Source: Streptomyces coffeae (GTDB lineage Bacteria > Actinomycetota > Actinomycetes > Streptomycetales > Streptomycetaceae). From it: a DNA stretch of 64,000 bases. The translations under genes and the position numbers were made by a program. The notes beneath the pieces were generated by a model. The model worked only from the letters and a program-made list of their open reading frames with translations. It had not been told where the DNA came from and did not search any database. Within the stretch, counting starts at the first letter, position 1; each line of letters begins with the position of its first letter. The stretch lies in the NCBI RefSeq assembly GCF_016741875.1, contig NZ_JAERRF010000022.1:62001-126000 (forward strand), in the 5' to 3' direction. Shown here one piece after another: positions 24,592-33,147 of the stretch.

Positions 24592-25167
24592 ATGGCTGAT
24601 CAACCGCTGCTGGCCCGCTATGCCGAGGCGCTGGAGCTGTTCACCGAGCGGGTGCACACGATCACCCCCGATCAGTGGGACGCCCCGACGCCCTGCACCG
24701 AGTGGACCGTACGCGACCTGGTGAACCACCTGGCCGTGGAGCAGATGTGGGTGCCACCGCTGGTACGGGAGGGGTCCAGCCTCGCCGAACAGGGCGACGC
24801 CCTGGAGGGCGATCTGCTCGGCGACGACCCCGTGGCCACCTGGGACGCGGCGGCGGCCGCGGCCCGCGAAGCCTTCCGCGAGCCCGGTGCCCTCGGCCGG
24901 ACCGTCGACCTCTCCTTCGGTGAGACCCCGGCCGCGCACTACTGCGCCCAGATGACGGCGGACGCCGCCGTGCACGCCTGGGATCTGTCCCGGGCCATCG
25001 GCGCGGACGAGCGGATCCCGAAGCCGCTGGTCGACTTCTCGGTGCGGGAGGTCGCGCCGTACGCCGTCGATCTGGAGGAGAGCGGTCTGTTCGCCGCCCC
25101 GGTGGAACCCCCGCCCGGCGCCGACGCGCAGACCAAGCTGCTGGCCCTTCTCGGCCGGGAGGCATAG
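24592..25167 (+). CDS. TIGR03086 family DinB-like (mycothiol-dependent) protein
   Basis: 191 residues. It begins with a four-helix DinB-like fold: CTEWTVRDLVNHLAVEQMW (metal-site His) and AAVHAWDLSRAIGAD (second His) are characteristic of the TIGR03086/maleylpyruvate-isomerase-like family. Several members use mycothiol and a bound divalent metal. The exact reaction is unknown. An ATG with GGGAGCACC upstream; same strand as the preceding membrane protein gene, 41 bases apart, so possibly co-transcribed. A strong 16-base hairpin terminator follows. Confidence 0.87.
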   Translation: MADQPLLARYAEALELFTERVHTITPDQWDAPTPCTEWTVRDLVNHLAVEQMWVPPLVREGSSLAEQGDALEGDLLGDDPVATWDAAAAAAREAFREPGALGRTVDLSFGETPAAHYCAQMTADAAVHAWDLSRAIGADERIPKPLVDFSVREVAPYAVDLEESGLFAAPVEPPPGADAQTKLLALLGREA

Positions 25168-25196
25168 CCGACCGACCGCCCTCGGCCACGAGGCAC

Positions 25197-25232
25197 AGCC
25201 GTGGGGCACGGCCCGTGCCGTGCCCCACGGCT
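25197..25232. terminator. Bidirectional hairpin terminator
   Basis: Perfect 16-base arms (25197-25212 and 25217-25232, AGCCGTGGGGCACGGC and its complement) with a 4-base loop. It sits between the convergent ends of the DinB-like gene and the catalase gene. Confidence 0.85.
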
Positions 25233-25259
25233 GCAATGACGCTACGGCGCCGCCGTGGC

Positions 25260-27359
25260 TCAGCAGCGCACCGAGGGCCGGTCCCAATACCGGTGGCCGG
25301 CGACGGCCTCGGCGAAGGCCCGGGTGAACTCCTCGCTCGCCGCACCCGTCGTGGTGTCCGTGACCACCCCGCGGTCCGCGCACACATGGCCGTGTCCCGA
25401 GGCGATGTGCAGCCCCTCCGGCTCCAGCGCCGCCAGGATCCCCACGCCCGAGCCCAGCGCACCGATCGGCTTGCCGTGCCGGTACGCGTCCCGGACGAAC
25501 CGCATCGCCGTGCTGTCGGACGACAGGTCCGGGGTCCCGACCGGGCCGCCGGGCAGCAGTACCGCGTCGTAGAGCACCGAGGCGACGGTCGGCAGCGCAC
25601 GGTCCACCGGACAGTCGTTGCCGTCACTGCTCCGCACCGTGCCGTCGTGCGGGGCCAGGGCCTCCACCACGGCGCCCTGGGCGGACAGCGCCTCCTTCGC
25701 CTGGCCGAGCTGGACGGTGTCCACCCCGTCGGCGACCAGCACCGCGATCATGCGGGTGCGGATGGAGTGGTCACCGCGCAGATTGTCCAGGCTGAGCGCG
25801 GGGGAGGCCACCGGCTTGTGGTCGTTCCCACCGGGGCTCGGCATGGCGACCCCGATGCCCTCGGCGACCGAGGTCGCCAGGCTGTAGTCGATATGCGCCA
25901 GCTCGCCGACCGTCCGTTCCCGGATCTCCACCGCCCCGACCTTGCCCAGCTCGAAGCGGAAGGCGTCGACGATATGCCGCCGCTCCCAGTCGCTCATGCT
26001 GTTCCAGAACATCGCCGCCTGGCTGTAGTGGTCCTGGAAACTGGCACTGCGCTTGCGGATCTTGGCGCCGTCGACCCGTTCCGCGTAGTGGGTGAAGGCG
26101 TAGCCGTCCGGTCCGGCGATGGCCGGGCAGCCGCCGCCCAGCGAGTTGGGGGAGTAGTTGGTGCCGGTGTGGATCGCGGTCTGGTGGTAGCCGTCGCGCT
26201 GGTTGGTACGGACCGGGGCGACCGGCTGGTTGACCGGGATCTGCGCGAAGTTGGGGCCGCCCAGCCGGATCAACTGGGTGTCCAGGTAGGAGAAGTTGCG
26301 GGCCTGGAGCAGCGGGTCGTTGGTGAAGTCGATCCCGGGGACCACGTTCGCGGTGTGGAAGGCGACCTGCTCGGTCTCGGCGAAGAAGTTGTGCGGATTG
26401 CGGTCCAGCACCATCCGGCCGATCGGCCGCACCGGCACCTGCTCCTCCGGAATGATCTTCGTGGCGTCGAGCAGATCGAAGTCGAAGCTGAACTCCTCTT
26501 CCTCCGGGATGAGTTGAACGCCCAGTTCGTACTCCGGGAACTCGCCCGCCTCGATGGCCAGCCACAGATCGCGCCGGTTGAAGTCCGGGTCCCGGCCCTG
26601 GCACTCCTGGGCCTCGTCCCACACCAGCGAGTGCACCCCCAGCTTCGGCTTCCAGTGGAACTTGACGAAGGTGCCCTTGCCGCGCGCGTCCACGAAGCGG
26701 AAGGTGTGCACCCCGAACCCCTGCATCATGCGGTAGCTGCGCGGAATGGCCCGGTCCGACATCAGCCACATCATCATGTGCAGGGTCTCGGGCTGGAGCG
26801 AGACAAAGTCCCACAGGGTGTCATGGGCGGACGCACCGGTGGGCATCTCGTTCTGCGGCTCGGGTTTGAGCGCGTGCACGAAGTCAGGGAACTTGATGCC
26901 GTCCTGGATGAAGAAGACCGGCATGTTGTTGCCGACGAGGTCGTAGTTGCCCTCCGAGGTGTAGAACTTCGTCGCGAAGCCCCGGACGTCGCGGACGGTG
27001 TCCGCCGATCCGCGCGGCCCCTGCACGGTGGAGAACCGTACGAAGACCGGAGTGCGCACGGACGGGTCCTGGAGGAAGGCGGCGCGGGTGAACTCCGCGC
27101 AGGACTCGTACGGTTCGAAGTAGCCGTACGCGCCCGCGCCCCGGGCGTGCACCACCCGCTCGGGGATGCGCTCGTGGTCGAAGTGCATCAGCTTTTCGCG
27201 GAAGTGGAAGTCCTCCATCAGCGTGGGGCCGCGTTCACCCGCCGACAGCGAGTCGTCGGTGTGGTCGACCGCCACGCCCTGGTCGGTGGTCAGCGGGCCC
27301 TCGGCCGGCTCGGCGGCCCGGTACGCCTCGCGCTGACGCTCCTTGCGGTCGTCCGTCAT
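25260..27359 (-). CDS. katE: Large-subunit (clade 2, HPII-like) catalase with C-terminal amidotransferase-like domain
   Basis: 699 residues, typical of large-subunit catalases that disproportionate hydrogen peroxide. The haem pocket is visible: distal His in RVVHARGAGAYGYF, distal Asn in LVGNNMPVFFIQDG, and proximal Tyr in RNFSYLDTQLIRLGGPNF. From about residue 540 a DJ-1/PfpI-type domain follows; its nucleophile-elbow position reads GALGSGVGIL, so the usual Cys is missing, as in other HPII enzymes. Its start overlaps the PfpI gene stop (ATGA), so the two are translated together. Proteins of this type are usually stress or stationary-phase enzymes. Confidence 0.95.
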   Translation of the reverse strand: MTDDRKERQREAYRAAEPAEGPLTTDQGVAVDHTDDSLSAGERGPTLMEDFHFREKLMHFDHERIPERVVHARGAGAYGYFEPYESCAEFTRAAFLQDPSVRTPVFVRFSTVQGPRGSADTVRDVRGFATKFYTSEGNYDLVGNNMPVFFIQDGIKFPDFVHALKPEPQNEMPTGASAHDTLWDFVSLQPETLHMMMWLMSDRAIPRSYRMMQGFGVHTFRFVDARGKGTFVKFHWKPKLGVHSLVWDEAQECQGRDPDFNRRDLWLAIEAGEFPEYELGVQLIPEEEEFSFDFDLLDATKIIPEEQVPVRPIGRMVLDRNPHNFFAETEQVAFHTANVVPGIDFTNDPLLQARNFSYLDTQLIRLGGPNFAQIPVNQPVAPVRTNQRDGYHQTAIHTGTNYSPNSLGGGCPAIAGPDGYAFTHYAERVDGAKIRKRSASFQDHYSQAAMFWNSMSDWERRHIVDAFRFELGKVGAVEIRERTVGELAHIDYSLATSVAEGIGVAMPSPGGNDHKPVASPALSLDNLRGDHSIRTRMIAVLVADGVDTVQLGQAKEALSAQGAVVEALAPHDGTVRSSDGNDCPVDRALPTVASVLYDAVLLPGGPVGTPDLSSDSTAMRFVRDAYRHGKPIGALGSGVGILAALEPEGLHIASGHGHVCADRGVVTDTTTGAASEEFTRAFAEAVAGHRYWDRPSVRC

Positions 27360-27904
27360 GGTCCGGCTCCCTTCTTCGCGAACTCCTCCAGGAACGCCTC
27401 GTCGAAGGCCTTGAGATCATCCGGCTTACGGCTGGTGATCAGCGTGTTGGGGCCACTGGTGCAGACGCTGACCTGCTCGTCCACCCAGTTCCCGCCCGCG
27501 TTGGCGATGTCGGTGCGCAGGCTCGGCCACGAGGTGAGGGTGCGGCCGCGCACCACGTCCGCCTCCACCAGCGTCCAGGGGGCGTGACAGATGGCGGCCA
27601 CCGGTTTGCCCGCGTCCACAAAGCCCCTGACGAAGGCCACGGCCTTGTGGTCCAGCCGCAGCAGATCGGGGTTGGCCACCCCGCCGGGCAGGACGAGCGC
27701 GTCGTACTCCCCGACCTCCGCGTCCTTCACCACCTGGTCGACCTCGAAGGTGTCCGCCTTGTCGAGGTGGTGGAAGGCCTGGACGCGGCCGGGCCTGGTG
27801 GACACCAGCCGGGGGGTGCCGCCGGCATCGCGGACCGCCTGCCAGGGATCGGTGAGTTCGACCTGTTCGACACCCGCCGGGGCGACGAGAAAGGCGACCT
27901 TCAT
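27356..27904 (-). CDS. DJ-1/PfpI family protein (type 1 glutamine amidotransferase fold)
   Basis: 182 residues. The nucleophile elbow AAICHAPWTLVEADV has the Cys-His pair typical of PfpI/YhbO proteins, and the segment EYDALVLPGGVANPDLLRLD carries the conserved Gly-Gly. Members act as proteases, glyoxalase III or deglycases in stress. The ATG at 27904 follows GGAAGGACG at long spacing. Four-base overlap with the catalase start marks an operon. It resembles the domain at the end of that catalase but retains the Cys. Confidence 0.92.
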   Translation of the reverse strand: MKVAFLVAPAGVEQVELTDPWQAVRDAGGTPRLVSTRPGRVQAFHHLDKADTFEVDQVVKDAEVGEYDALVLPGGVANPDLLRLDHKAVAFVRGFVDAGKPVAAICHAPWTLVEADVVRGRTLTSWPSLRTDIANAGGNWVDEQVSVCTSGPNTLITSRKPDDLKAFDEAFLEEFAKKGAGP

Positions 27905-28047
27905 GTGTGTCACGTCCTTCCCTCTTCTCCCGCGGAACCGTTGCGCCCGGCTGAGCGGGTAGCCAGCGGGGCAGGGGGCGAAACCGGGAATACCGGATGG
28001 GTGAGGGGAGGTGATCAGCGGGCGCGGGACGATGGGGTGGGACGTGG

Positions 28048-29169
28048 TCACAGGACGCGGTAGGGCGCGGCGGTCTGGTGCCGGAAGCTCATCCCGTGTC
28101 CCGGTTCGCCGCTCGCGCCCGGACGCACCGACCCGCCGGTCGGGTCCAAGGCGCCCGCGAAGAGCGTGGACTCGATGCGCGCATGATCGTGAAACCATTC
28201 TAGGTGGCGCAGATTGGGCACGCACGCGGCAGCGTGGGCATGCGCGTGGGGCGCTCCCTGGCCGGAGATCTCCAGACCCATGGCCTCGGCGAGGGCCGCG
28301 GCGCGCAGCCAGACGGTGAGCCCGCCGCAGTGGGTCGCGTTGGCCTGGAGGCAGTCCACCACCGGGGTCAGCCGGGCGAAGTCGGACAGCACCGAGCCGT
28401 GGCCGCCCGCCGCCACATCGCAGACCACCAGATCGCGGACGATCCGCAGGCCCTCAGGATCGTCGGCGGGGACCGGCTCCTCGAACCAGCCCACCCCGTG
28501 TTCGGCGGCGGTATGGCCCACCCGCACCGCCTGTTTGCGGGTGTACGCGCCGCCCGCGTCCACATAGAGCTCGGCATGCGGGCCGATGGCGTCCCGGGCG
28601 TGGCCCACCCGCCTCAGATCGTGTTCCACCGCCCGTCCCCGCGCCTCCCCGATCTTGATCTTGACGCGTTCGATGCCCTGTCCGTGCACCCAGCCGCCCA
28701 GCTGGCTGGCCAGATGGGTGTCGTGGTAGGTGAGGAAGCCGCCGGAGGCGTAGACGGGCACCGTCTCGCGTACGGCGCCGATCAGCCGGGCCAACGGCAG
28801 CCCCAGCAGCCGCGCCTTGAGGTCCCACAGCGCGATGTCCACGGCGGACACGGCGCGAGCGACCAGACCGGGGCGGCCCGCGGTGTGCGCGGCGTGGCCC
28901 ATGGCCTCGTACACCCCCGCGATGTCCAGCGGGGAGCGGCCGACCACGGCGGGGCGCAGCAGATCGCCCGCCACCGATCCCGCGTCGGCGGGCGCGTAGG
29001 TCCAGCCGAGGCCGGTGGACCGCCCGCTGCGGGCCTCCACCACGACCACGGTGGTCTCGTGCCAGGCGAGTCCGGCGTCGGCCTCCGGAGCCTCGGTCGG
29101 CACCGTGTACGCCGTGACATCGAGCCGGTCGATCAGCGGGTCGGCGGTCATGCCTCGCGCGCTCTTCAT
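28048..29169 (-). CDS. Enolase-superfamily (mandelate racemase/muconate lactonising-like) protein lacking a metal ligand
   Basis: 373 residues of the mandelate racemase/muconate lactonising group. The KIKIGEARG lysine strand, first ligand VDAGGAYTR (Asp) and second ligand GWFEEPVP (Glu) are in place. The third metal ligand, normally Glu in an AAGE-type motif, is Gly (CDVAAGGHGS). The usual Asp of LQADVTRCGG is Asn (LQANATHCGG), while the late His region PHAHAHA remains. Metal-dependent proton abstraction therefore looks impaired. The ATG at 29169 is preferred; GTG 29178 and ATG 29151 are alternatives. It is the third gene of a tight operon, starting about 14 bases after the ThDP-like gene. 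Confidence 0.85.
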   Translation of the reverse strand: MKSARGMTADPLIDRLDVTAYTVPTEAPEADAGLAWHETTVVVVEARSGRSTGLGWTYAPADAGSVAGDLLRPAVVGRSPLDIAGVYEAMGHAAHTAGRPGLVARAVSAVDIALWDLKARLLGLPLARLIGAVRETVPVYASGGFLTYHDTHLASQLGGWVHGQGIERVKIKIGEARGRAVEHDLRRVGHARDAIGPHAELYVDAGGAYTRKQAVRVGHTAAEHGVGWFEEPVPADDPEGLRIVRDLVVCDVAAGGHGSVLSDFARLTPVVDCLQANATHCGGLTVWLRAAALAEAMGLEISGQGAPHAHAHAAACVPNLRHLEWFHDHARIESTLFAGALDPTGGSVRPGASGEPGHGMSFRHQTAAPYRVL

Positions 29170-29182
29170 GGTGCACACACCG

Positions 29183-31102
29183 TCATGGGCCGTCCCCCTC
29201 GGGTGTTGTACCGCGGCCGGGGCGGTCGGGACAGTCGGGGCCGTCGGGGCCTTCGGGGCGGTCCGAGGCGTCCGGGTGGTCCGAGGCGTCCGGGTGGTCC
29301 GGGTGGTCCGGGCGATGACCCCGGTGCGGCAGGAACTCCCGCGCCCTGGCCCCGAACCCCCGGCGGTCCGCGCCCTCCCGGTCCGCGCCCTCCTCGGCGA
29401 CCGGCTCCACCGGGGCCTCCATCCGCTCCCAGTCGGTGTCCGGCGGGAGCAGCGGCACCCCGGGGTCGGTGACGAACTCCACGACCACCGGGCCGTCCGC
29501 GCCCAACGCCTCGCGCCACGCCGGTTCGACGCGCTCGGGCTCCTCCACCCGGATACCGGTCATCCCGAGGGACTCGGCGAAGCGCGCGTAGGGCACGTCC
29601 GGGAGCGTCCGCGGGGGCGGGAACCGCGGTGCGTCGCCCCACGCGCCCGTCTGCCCTGTCGGTTCGTCGAGGTCATGGTCACGCCAGACGCCGATGACCA
29701 GCCGCGGATTCTCCCAGGCGTCGCGGTACGCGGCCGCGGTGATCAGCTCGGCCATGCCGTTCATCCGCATCGCGCCGGCCCCGGCCAGCGCCACCACCGG
29801 CCGCTCGGGCCGGGCGAACTTCGCCCCGATCGCGTACGGGAGGGCGCAGCCCGTGGCGCCGAGCGTGCCCGACAGCGAGGCGCGCAGCTCGTCGCGCATC
29901 CGCAGATGGCGTGCGTACCAGTGGGTGACGGAGCCGGAGTCGCAGGTGACGATGGCGTCCGGGGGCAGGAGCGGATCCAGGCAGTGGGCCACGTACTCGG
30001 GGTTGACGGGGTCGGCGGCCAGCCCGGCGCGGTGCTCCAGCACCCGGCGCCACCGCTGGACGCCCGCGATGATCTCCTCCTGCCAGTCGCGGGACTCGGT
30101 GCGGTGCAGCAGGGGCAGCAGCCGCAGCAGGGTCTCCCGGGCGTCGCCGACCAGATTGACCTCGTACGGATAGCGCAGCCCGATCATCTGGGGGTCGAGA
30201 TCGATCGATACGGCCCGCACCGTGCCGAACTCCGGGAGGAACTCGGCGTACGGAAAGCTGGAGCCGATGGTCAGCAGGGTGTCGCAGTCCCGCATCAGCT
30301 CATAGGAGGGGCGGGTGCCCAGCGGTCCGATCGGCCCGGTGACATAGGGGAGTTCATCGCTGAGCGCGTCCAGGCCGAGCAGTGCTTTGGCCACGCCCGC
30401 GCCGAGCCGTTCGGCCACCCGCTGGACCTCGGCGCTTGCCCGGCCGGCGCCCCGGCCGATCAGCACGGCCACCCTCTCGCCCGCGTTCAGCACCTCCGCG
30501 GCCCGCTCCAGGGCGGCGGCGGACGGCACCGCCGACCAGCCGCTGCGGTCCAGGCTGGAGGGCACGTTTCCGAACTCCTGGGTGGGCGGGGTGTACTCCA
30601 GCTCCTGTACATCGGCCGGGACGATCACCGCGGTGGGGGCGCGGCGGGCGTACGCGGAGCGGATCGCCCGGTCCAGTACGTTGGGCAGCTGCTCGGGGAC
30701 GGTCACCGTCTCCAGGAACGCGGAGGCGACGTCCTCGAGCAGACTGTGCAGATCCACCTCCCGCTGGTACGAGCCGCCCATCGCGCTGCGGGGGACCTGC
30801 CCGACCAGCGCCACCACCGGGACGTGGTCCAGCCTGGCGTCGTACAGCCCGCCCAGCAGTTGGGCCGCACCGGGGCCCGAGGCCGCCGCGCACACCCCCA
30901 GCCGCCCGCTGAACTTGGCGTAGCCGACGGCCTCGAGGGCGGACATCTCCCCGTGCCGGGACCGGATGAACCGCGGTTCGTCCGCCGCCCGTCCCCAGGC
31001 CGCGAGCAGTCCGCCGATGCCGTCGCCGGGGCAGCCGAAGACATGCGACACGCCCCACTCACCGAGCCGGGCGAGGAGATGGTCGGCCACATTCCCGGTC
31101 AT
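29183..31102 (-). CDS. ThDP-dependent enzyme-like protein (pyruvate oxidase/acetolactate synthase fold) with altered cofactor motifs
   Basis: 639 residues with the three-domain fold of acetolactate synthase/pyruvate oxidase. The N-terminal domain has VFGCPGDGIGGLLAAWG and SGPGAAQLLGGLYDARLDHV. Key positions are changed. After the His where a catalytic Glu normally sits the sequence is RHGEMSA (usual HEE). The ThDP/Mg motif GDG is GAG (ALAGAGAMRMNGMAELIT), and the following Asn-Asn is replaced (GVWRDHDLDEP). Cofactor binding is thus doubtful. About 45 C-terminal residues are a His/Pro/Asp repeat tail. The start lies 4 bases after the LLM gene and the enolase-like gene follows closely: one operon. 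Confidence 0.87.
   Translation of the reverse strand: MTGNVADHLLARLGEWGVSHVFGCPGDGIGGLLAAWGRAADEPRFIRSRHGEMSALEAVGYAKFSGRLGVCAAASGPGAAQLLGGLYDARLDHVPVVALVGQVPRSAMGGSYQREVDLHSLLEDVASAFLETVTVPEQLPNVLDRAIRSAYARRAPTAVIVPADVQELEYTPPTQEFGNVPSSLDRSGWSAVPSAAALERAAEVLNAGERVAVLIGRGAGRASAEVQRVAERLGAGVAKALLGLDALSDELPYVTGPIGPLGTRPSYELMRDCDTLLTIGSSFPYAEFLPEFGTVRAVSIDLDPQMIGLRYPYEVNLVGDARETLLRLLPLLHRTESRDWQEEIIAGVQRWRRVLEHRAGLAADPVNPEYVAHCLDPLLPPDAIVTCDSGSVTHWYARHLRMRDELRASLSGTLGATGCALPYAIGAKFARPERPVVALAGAGAMRMNGMAELITAAAYRDAWENPRLVIGVWRDHDLDEPTGQTGAWGDAPRFPPPRTLPDVPYARFAESLGMTGIRVEEPERVEPAWREALGADGPVVVEFVTDPGVPLLPPDTDWERMEAPVEPVAEEGADREGADRRGFGARAREFLPHRGHRPDHPDHPDASDHPDASDRPEGPDGPDCPDRPGRGTTPEGDGP
29260..29313. 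repeat. Short tandem repeats encoding the Asp-Pro-His tail
   Basis: An 18-base unit (29260-29277) is repeated exactly at 29278-29295, followed by two 9-base half units to 29313. It encodes the DHPDASDHPDAS tail of the ThDP-like protein and could vary in length by slippage. Confidence 0.8.
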
Positions 31103-31106
31103 GGCC

Positions 31107-32072
31107 TCAACCCGGCAGCTGCGGCAGCACTTTGGTGCGGTAGAAGTCGAAGAAGCCTCGCTGGTCGGGGCCGATCTGGTTGACGAAGACGGTGTCGAAA
31201 CCGGCCCCCGCGTAGGCGGCGAGCGCCTGGGTGTGCGCTTCCGGATCGTCGCCGCAGGTCACCCGGGACGCCAGATGTTCGGCGGTGACCAGCTCGACGG
31301 CCTGCTCGAAATGGGCCGGGGTGGGCAGCAGTTGGACGAGTTCCCCGGGGAGGGCCAGATTCGGCCACAGCCGGTGGGCGGTGCGCAACGCCTCGTAGGG
31401 GTCGGTGGCCCAGCACACCTTGAGCCCTCCGCGCACGGGCTTGGAGTTGCCGCTTGCGCCGCTGCCGCGCCGGAACCGCGCCACGATCTCCGCGTCCGGG
31501 ACCATGGTGATGAAGCCGTCGCCGACCCGTCCGGCCAGCTCCGCGGCGGCCGGGCCGGAGGCGGCGATGTCGATGGGCACCGGCTCCTCGGGCAGGGTGT
31601 AGAGCCGGGCGTTCTCCACCGTGTAGTGCCTGCCGTGGTGGTTCACCTCGTGCCCCGCGAGGAGTCGGCGCATCACCGAGACGGCTTCCTCCAGCATCTC
31701 CAGCCGGATCGACCCCTGGGGCCACCGGCCGCCCAGCACATGCTCGTTGAGCGCCTCCCCGCTGCCCACCCCCAGCCGGAACCGGCCCTCCAGCAGCACC
31801 GCGCTGGTCGCCGCGGCCTGCGCGACGACGGCGGGGTGGATGCGGACGGTGGGGCAGGTGACCGCGGTCTGCACGGGCAGGCTGGTGGCCTGGGCCAGGG
31901 CGCCGATGACCGACCAGACGAAGGGGCTCTGGCCCTGGGCCCCGGTCCAGGGGTGGTAGTGGTCGGAGATCCACAGGGCGCTGAATCCGGCCTGCTCCGC
32001 CATCCGTGCCTGTTCGACGAGTGCGGCGGGTCCATGTTCTTCGGCGGCCAGGAAGTAGCCGTACTCGGTCAT
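31107..32072 (-). CDS. LLM-class F420-dependent oxidoreductase
   Basis: 321 residues of the luciferase-like TIM barrel, in the branch related to F420-dependent glucose-6-phosphate dehydrogenase. Signatures are GFSALWISDHYHPWTGAQGQ, RFRLGVGSGEALNEHVLGGR and AASGPAAAELAGRVGDGFIT; the last two resemble the F420-contacting loops of this branch. It would transfer hydride between F420 and an unknown substrate. The ATG at 32072 follows CGAGGAGGGCCT. It is the first gene of the three-gene operon with the ThDP-like and enolase-like proteins, and is divergent from the sigma factor gene. Confidence 0.9.
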   Translation of the reverse strand: MTEYGYFLAAEEHGPAALVEQARMAEQAGFSALWISDHYHPWTGAQGQSPFVWSVIGALAQATSLPVQTAVTCPTVRIHPAVVAQAAATSAVLLEGRFRLGVGSGEALNEHVLGGRWPQGSIRLEMLEEAVSVMRRLLAGHEVNHHGRHYTVENARLYTLPEEPVPIDIAASGPAAAELAGRVGDGFITMVPDAEIVARFRRGSGASGNSKPVRGGLKVCWATDPYEALRTAHRLWPNLALPGELVQLLPTPAHFEQAVELVTAEHLASRVTCGDDPEAHTQALAAYAGAGFDTVFVNQIGPDQRGFFDFYRTKVLPQLPG

Positions 32073-32306
32073 AGGCCCTCCTCGAGGCGGGCAGCCGGTG
32101 CGACGGATGACCGGGGTGCCGGGAAGGAAACCTGGTTCGGCCTGGTTTGGCAGGGCTCGTGACGGGCAGGCGCACGGTGTGCTTCGGACCGGAGGCACGC
32201 CATGGGAGCAGCTTGGCTGCTGGCGGCGTGTCTCGAATGGTCGCCGATTCTGTCCGGTTTTGCTCCTTTTGGTGATCCGACCATAGCTCAAGGGAGACAC
32301 CGGCGC

Positions 32307-33101
32307 ATGACATCCGTACGAGCACAGCCCCGACGTCCGCACGACGACGCCCCCGACACCACGGCCGCCTTCCGCCGGATCGCCGACCTGCCCGACGGCG
32401 CGTCCAAGGACGCCCTGCGGGACGAGGTGGTCCGGGCCTGGATGCCGATGGCCGAACGGCTGGCCCGCCAGTTCCGCAACCGCGGCGAGGCGACCGAGGA
32501 TCTGCGCCAGGTCGCCATGGTGGGCCTGGTCAAGGCGGTCAAGCGGTACGACCCCGACCGCGGTTCGGCCTTCGAGAGCTATGCCGTGCCGACCGTCGTC
32601 GGTGAGGTCAAACGGCACTTCCGCGACCACCTGTGGGGACTGCACGTCCCGCGCCGGGTCCAGGAGCTGCGCAACCGGGTGCGTATCGCCGTCCAGGAGC
32701 TGACCCGCACCCCGGACGACCGCGTCCCCGGCGCGGCCGAGATAGCCGCCCACACCGGGATGAGCGTGGCGGACGTCCGCGTCGGCCTGGAGGCCCTGGG
32801 CAGCTTCACCACCCTTTCCCTGGACGCCGAACTGCGCGGCGCCGACGACGGATACGCGTTGGTGGACACCCTCGGCGCGACGGAGCCGTCGTACGAGCGG
32901 GTGGTGCAGCGCGAATCCCTCAAGCCCCGGCTGCGGGCACTGCCCGAGCGCGAGCGGGAGATCCTGTATCTGCGGTTCTTCTGCGATGAGACCCAGAGCC
33001 GGATCGCCGACCGGATGGGCATTTCCCAGATGCATGTCTCCCGGCTCATCTCCCGCACCTGTGCCCGGCTGGGCGAGGAGGTCGGAGCCGACGCGGCGTG
33101 A
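32307..33101 (+). CDS. SigB/SigF/SigG family RNA polymerase sigma factor
   Basis: 264 residues. Region 2 (DLRQVAMVGLVKAVKRYDPD followed by GSAFESYAVPTVVGEVKRHF), region 3 (VQELTRTPDDRVPGAAEIAA) and region 4 (LPEREREILYLRFF, ISQMHVSRLISRT) are complete, and region 1.1 is absent, as in stress sigma factors. In Streptomyces this family is controlled by anti-sigma and anti-anti-sigma switches and directs osmotic, oxidative and developmental responses. The ATG at 32307 follows AGGGAGA. No anti-sigma gene adjoins, but SpoIIE phosphatases and an RsbW-like protein occur elsewhere in the window. Confidence 0.95.
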   Translation: MTSVRAQPRRPHDDAPDTTAAFRRIADLPDGASKDALRDEVVRAWMPMAERLARQFRNRGEATEDLRQVAMVGLVKAVKRYDPDRGSAFESYAVPTVVGEVKRHFRDHLWGLHVPRRVQELRNRVRIAVQELTRTPDDRVPGAAEIAAHTGMSVADVRVGLEALGSFTTLSLDAELRGADDGYALVDTLGATEPSYERVVQRESLKPRLRALPEREREILYLRFFCDETQSRIADRMGISQMHVSRLISRTCARLGEEVGADAA

Positions 33102-33147
33102 CCGGCCCTTGGACCGGCTCCGGCCTCGACTGGCGCCCCCGGCGGCC

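Noticed and set aside
27905..28047. SigB promoter for the PfpI-catalase operon
   Set aside because: GGTTTC and GGCTAC occur, but spacing and sequence do not fit the pattern.
32200..32306. SigB-type autoregulated promoter for the sigma factor gene
   Set aside because: A GTTTT element is present, but no GGGTA at the right distance.
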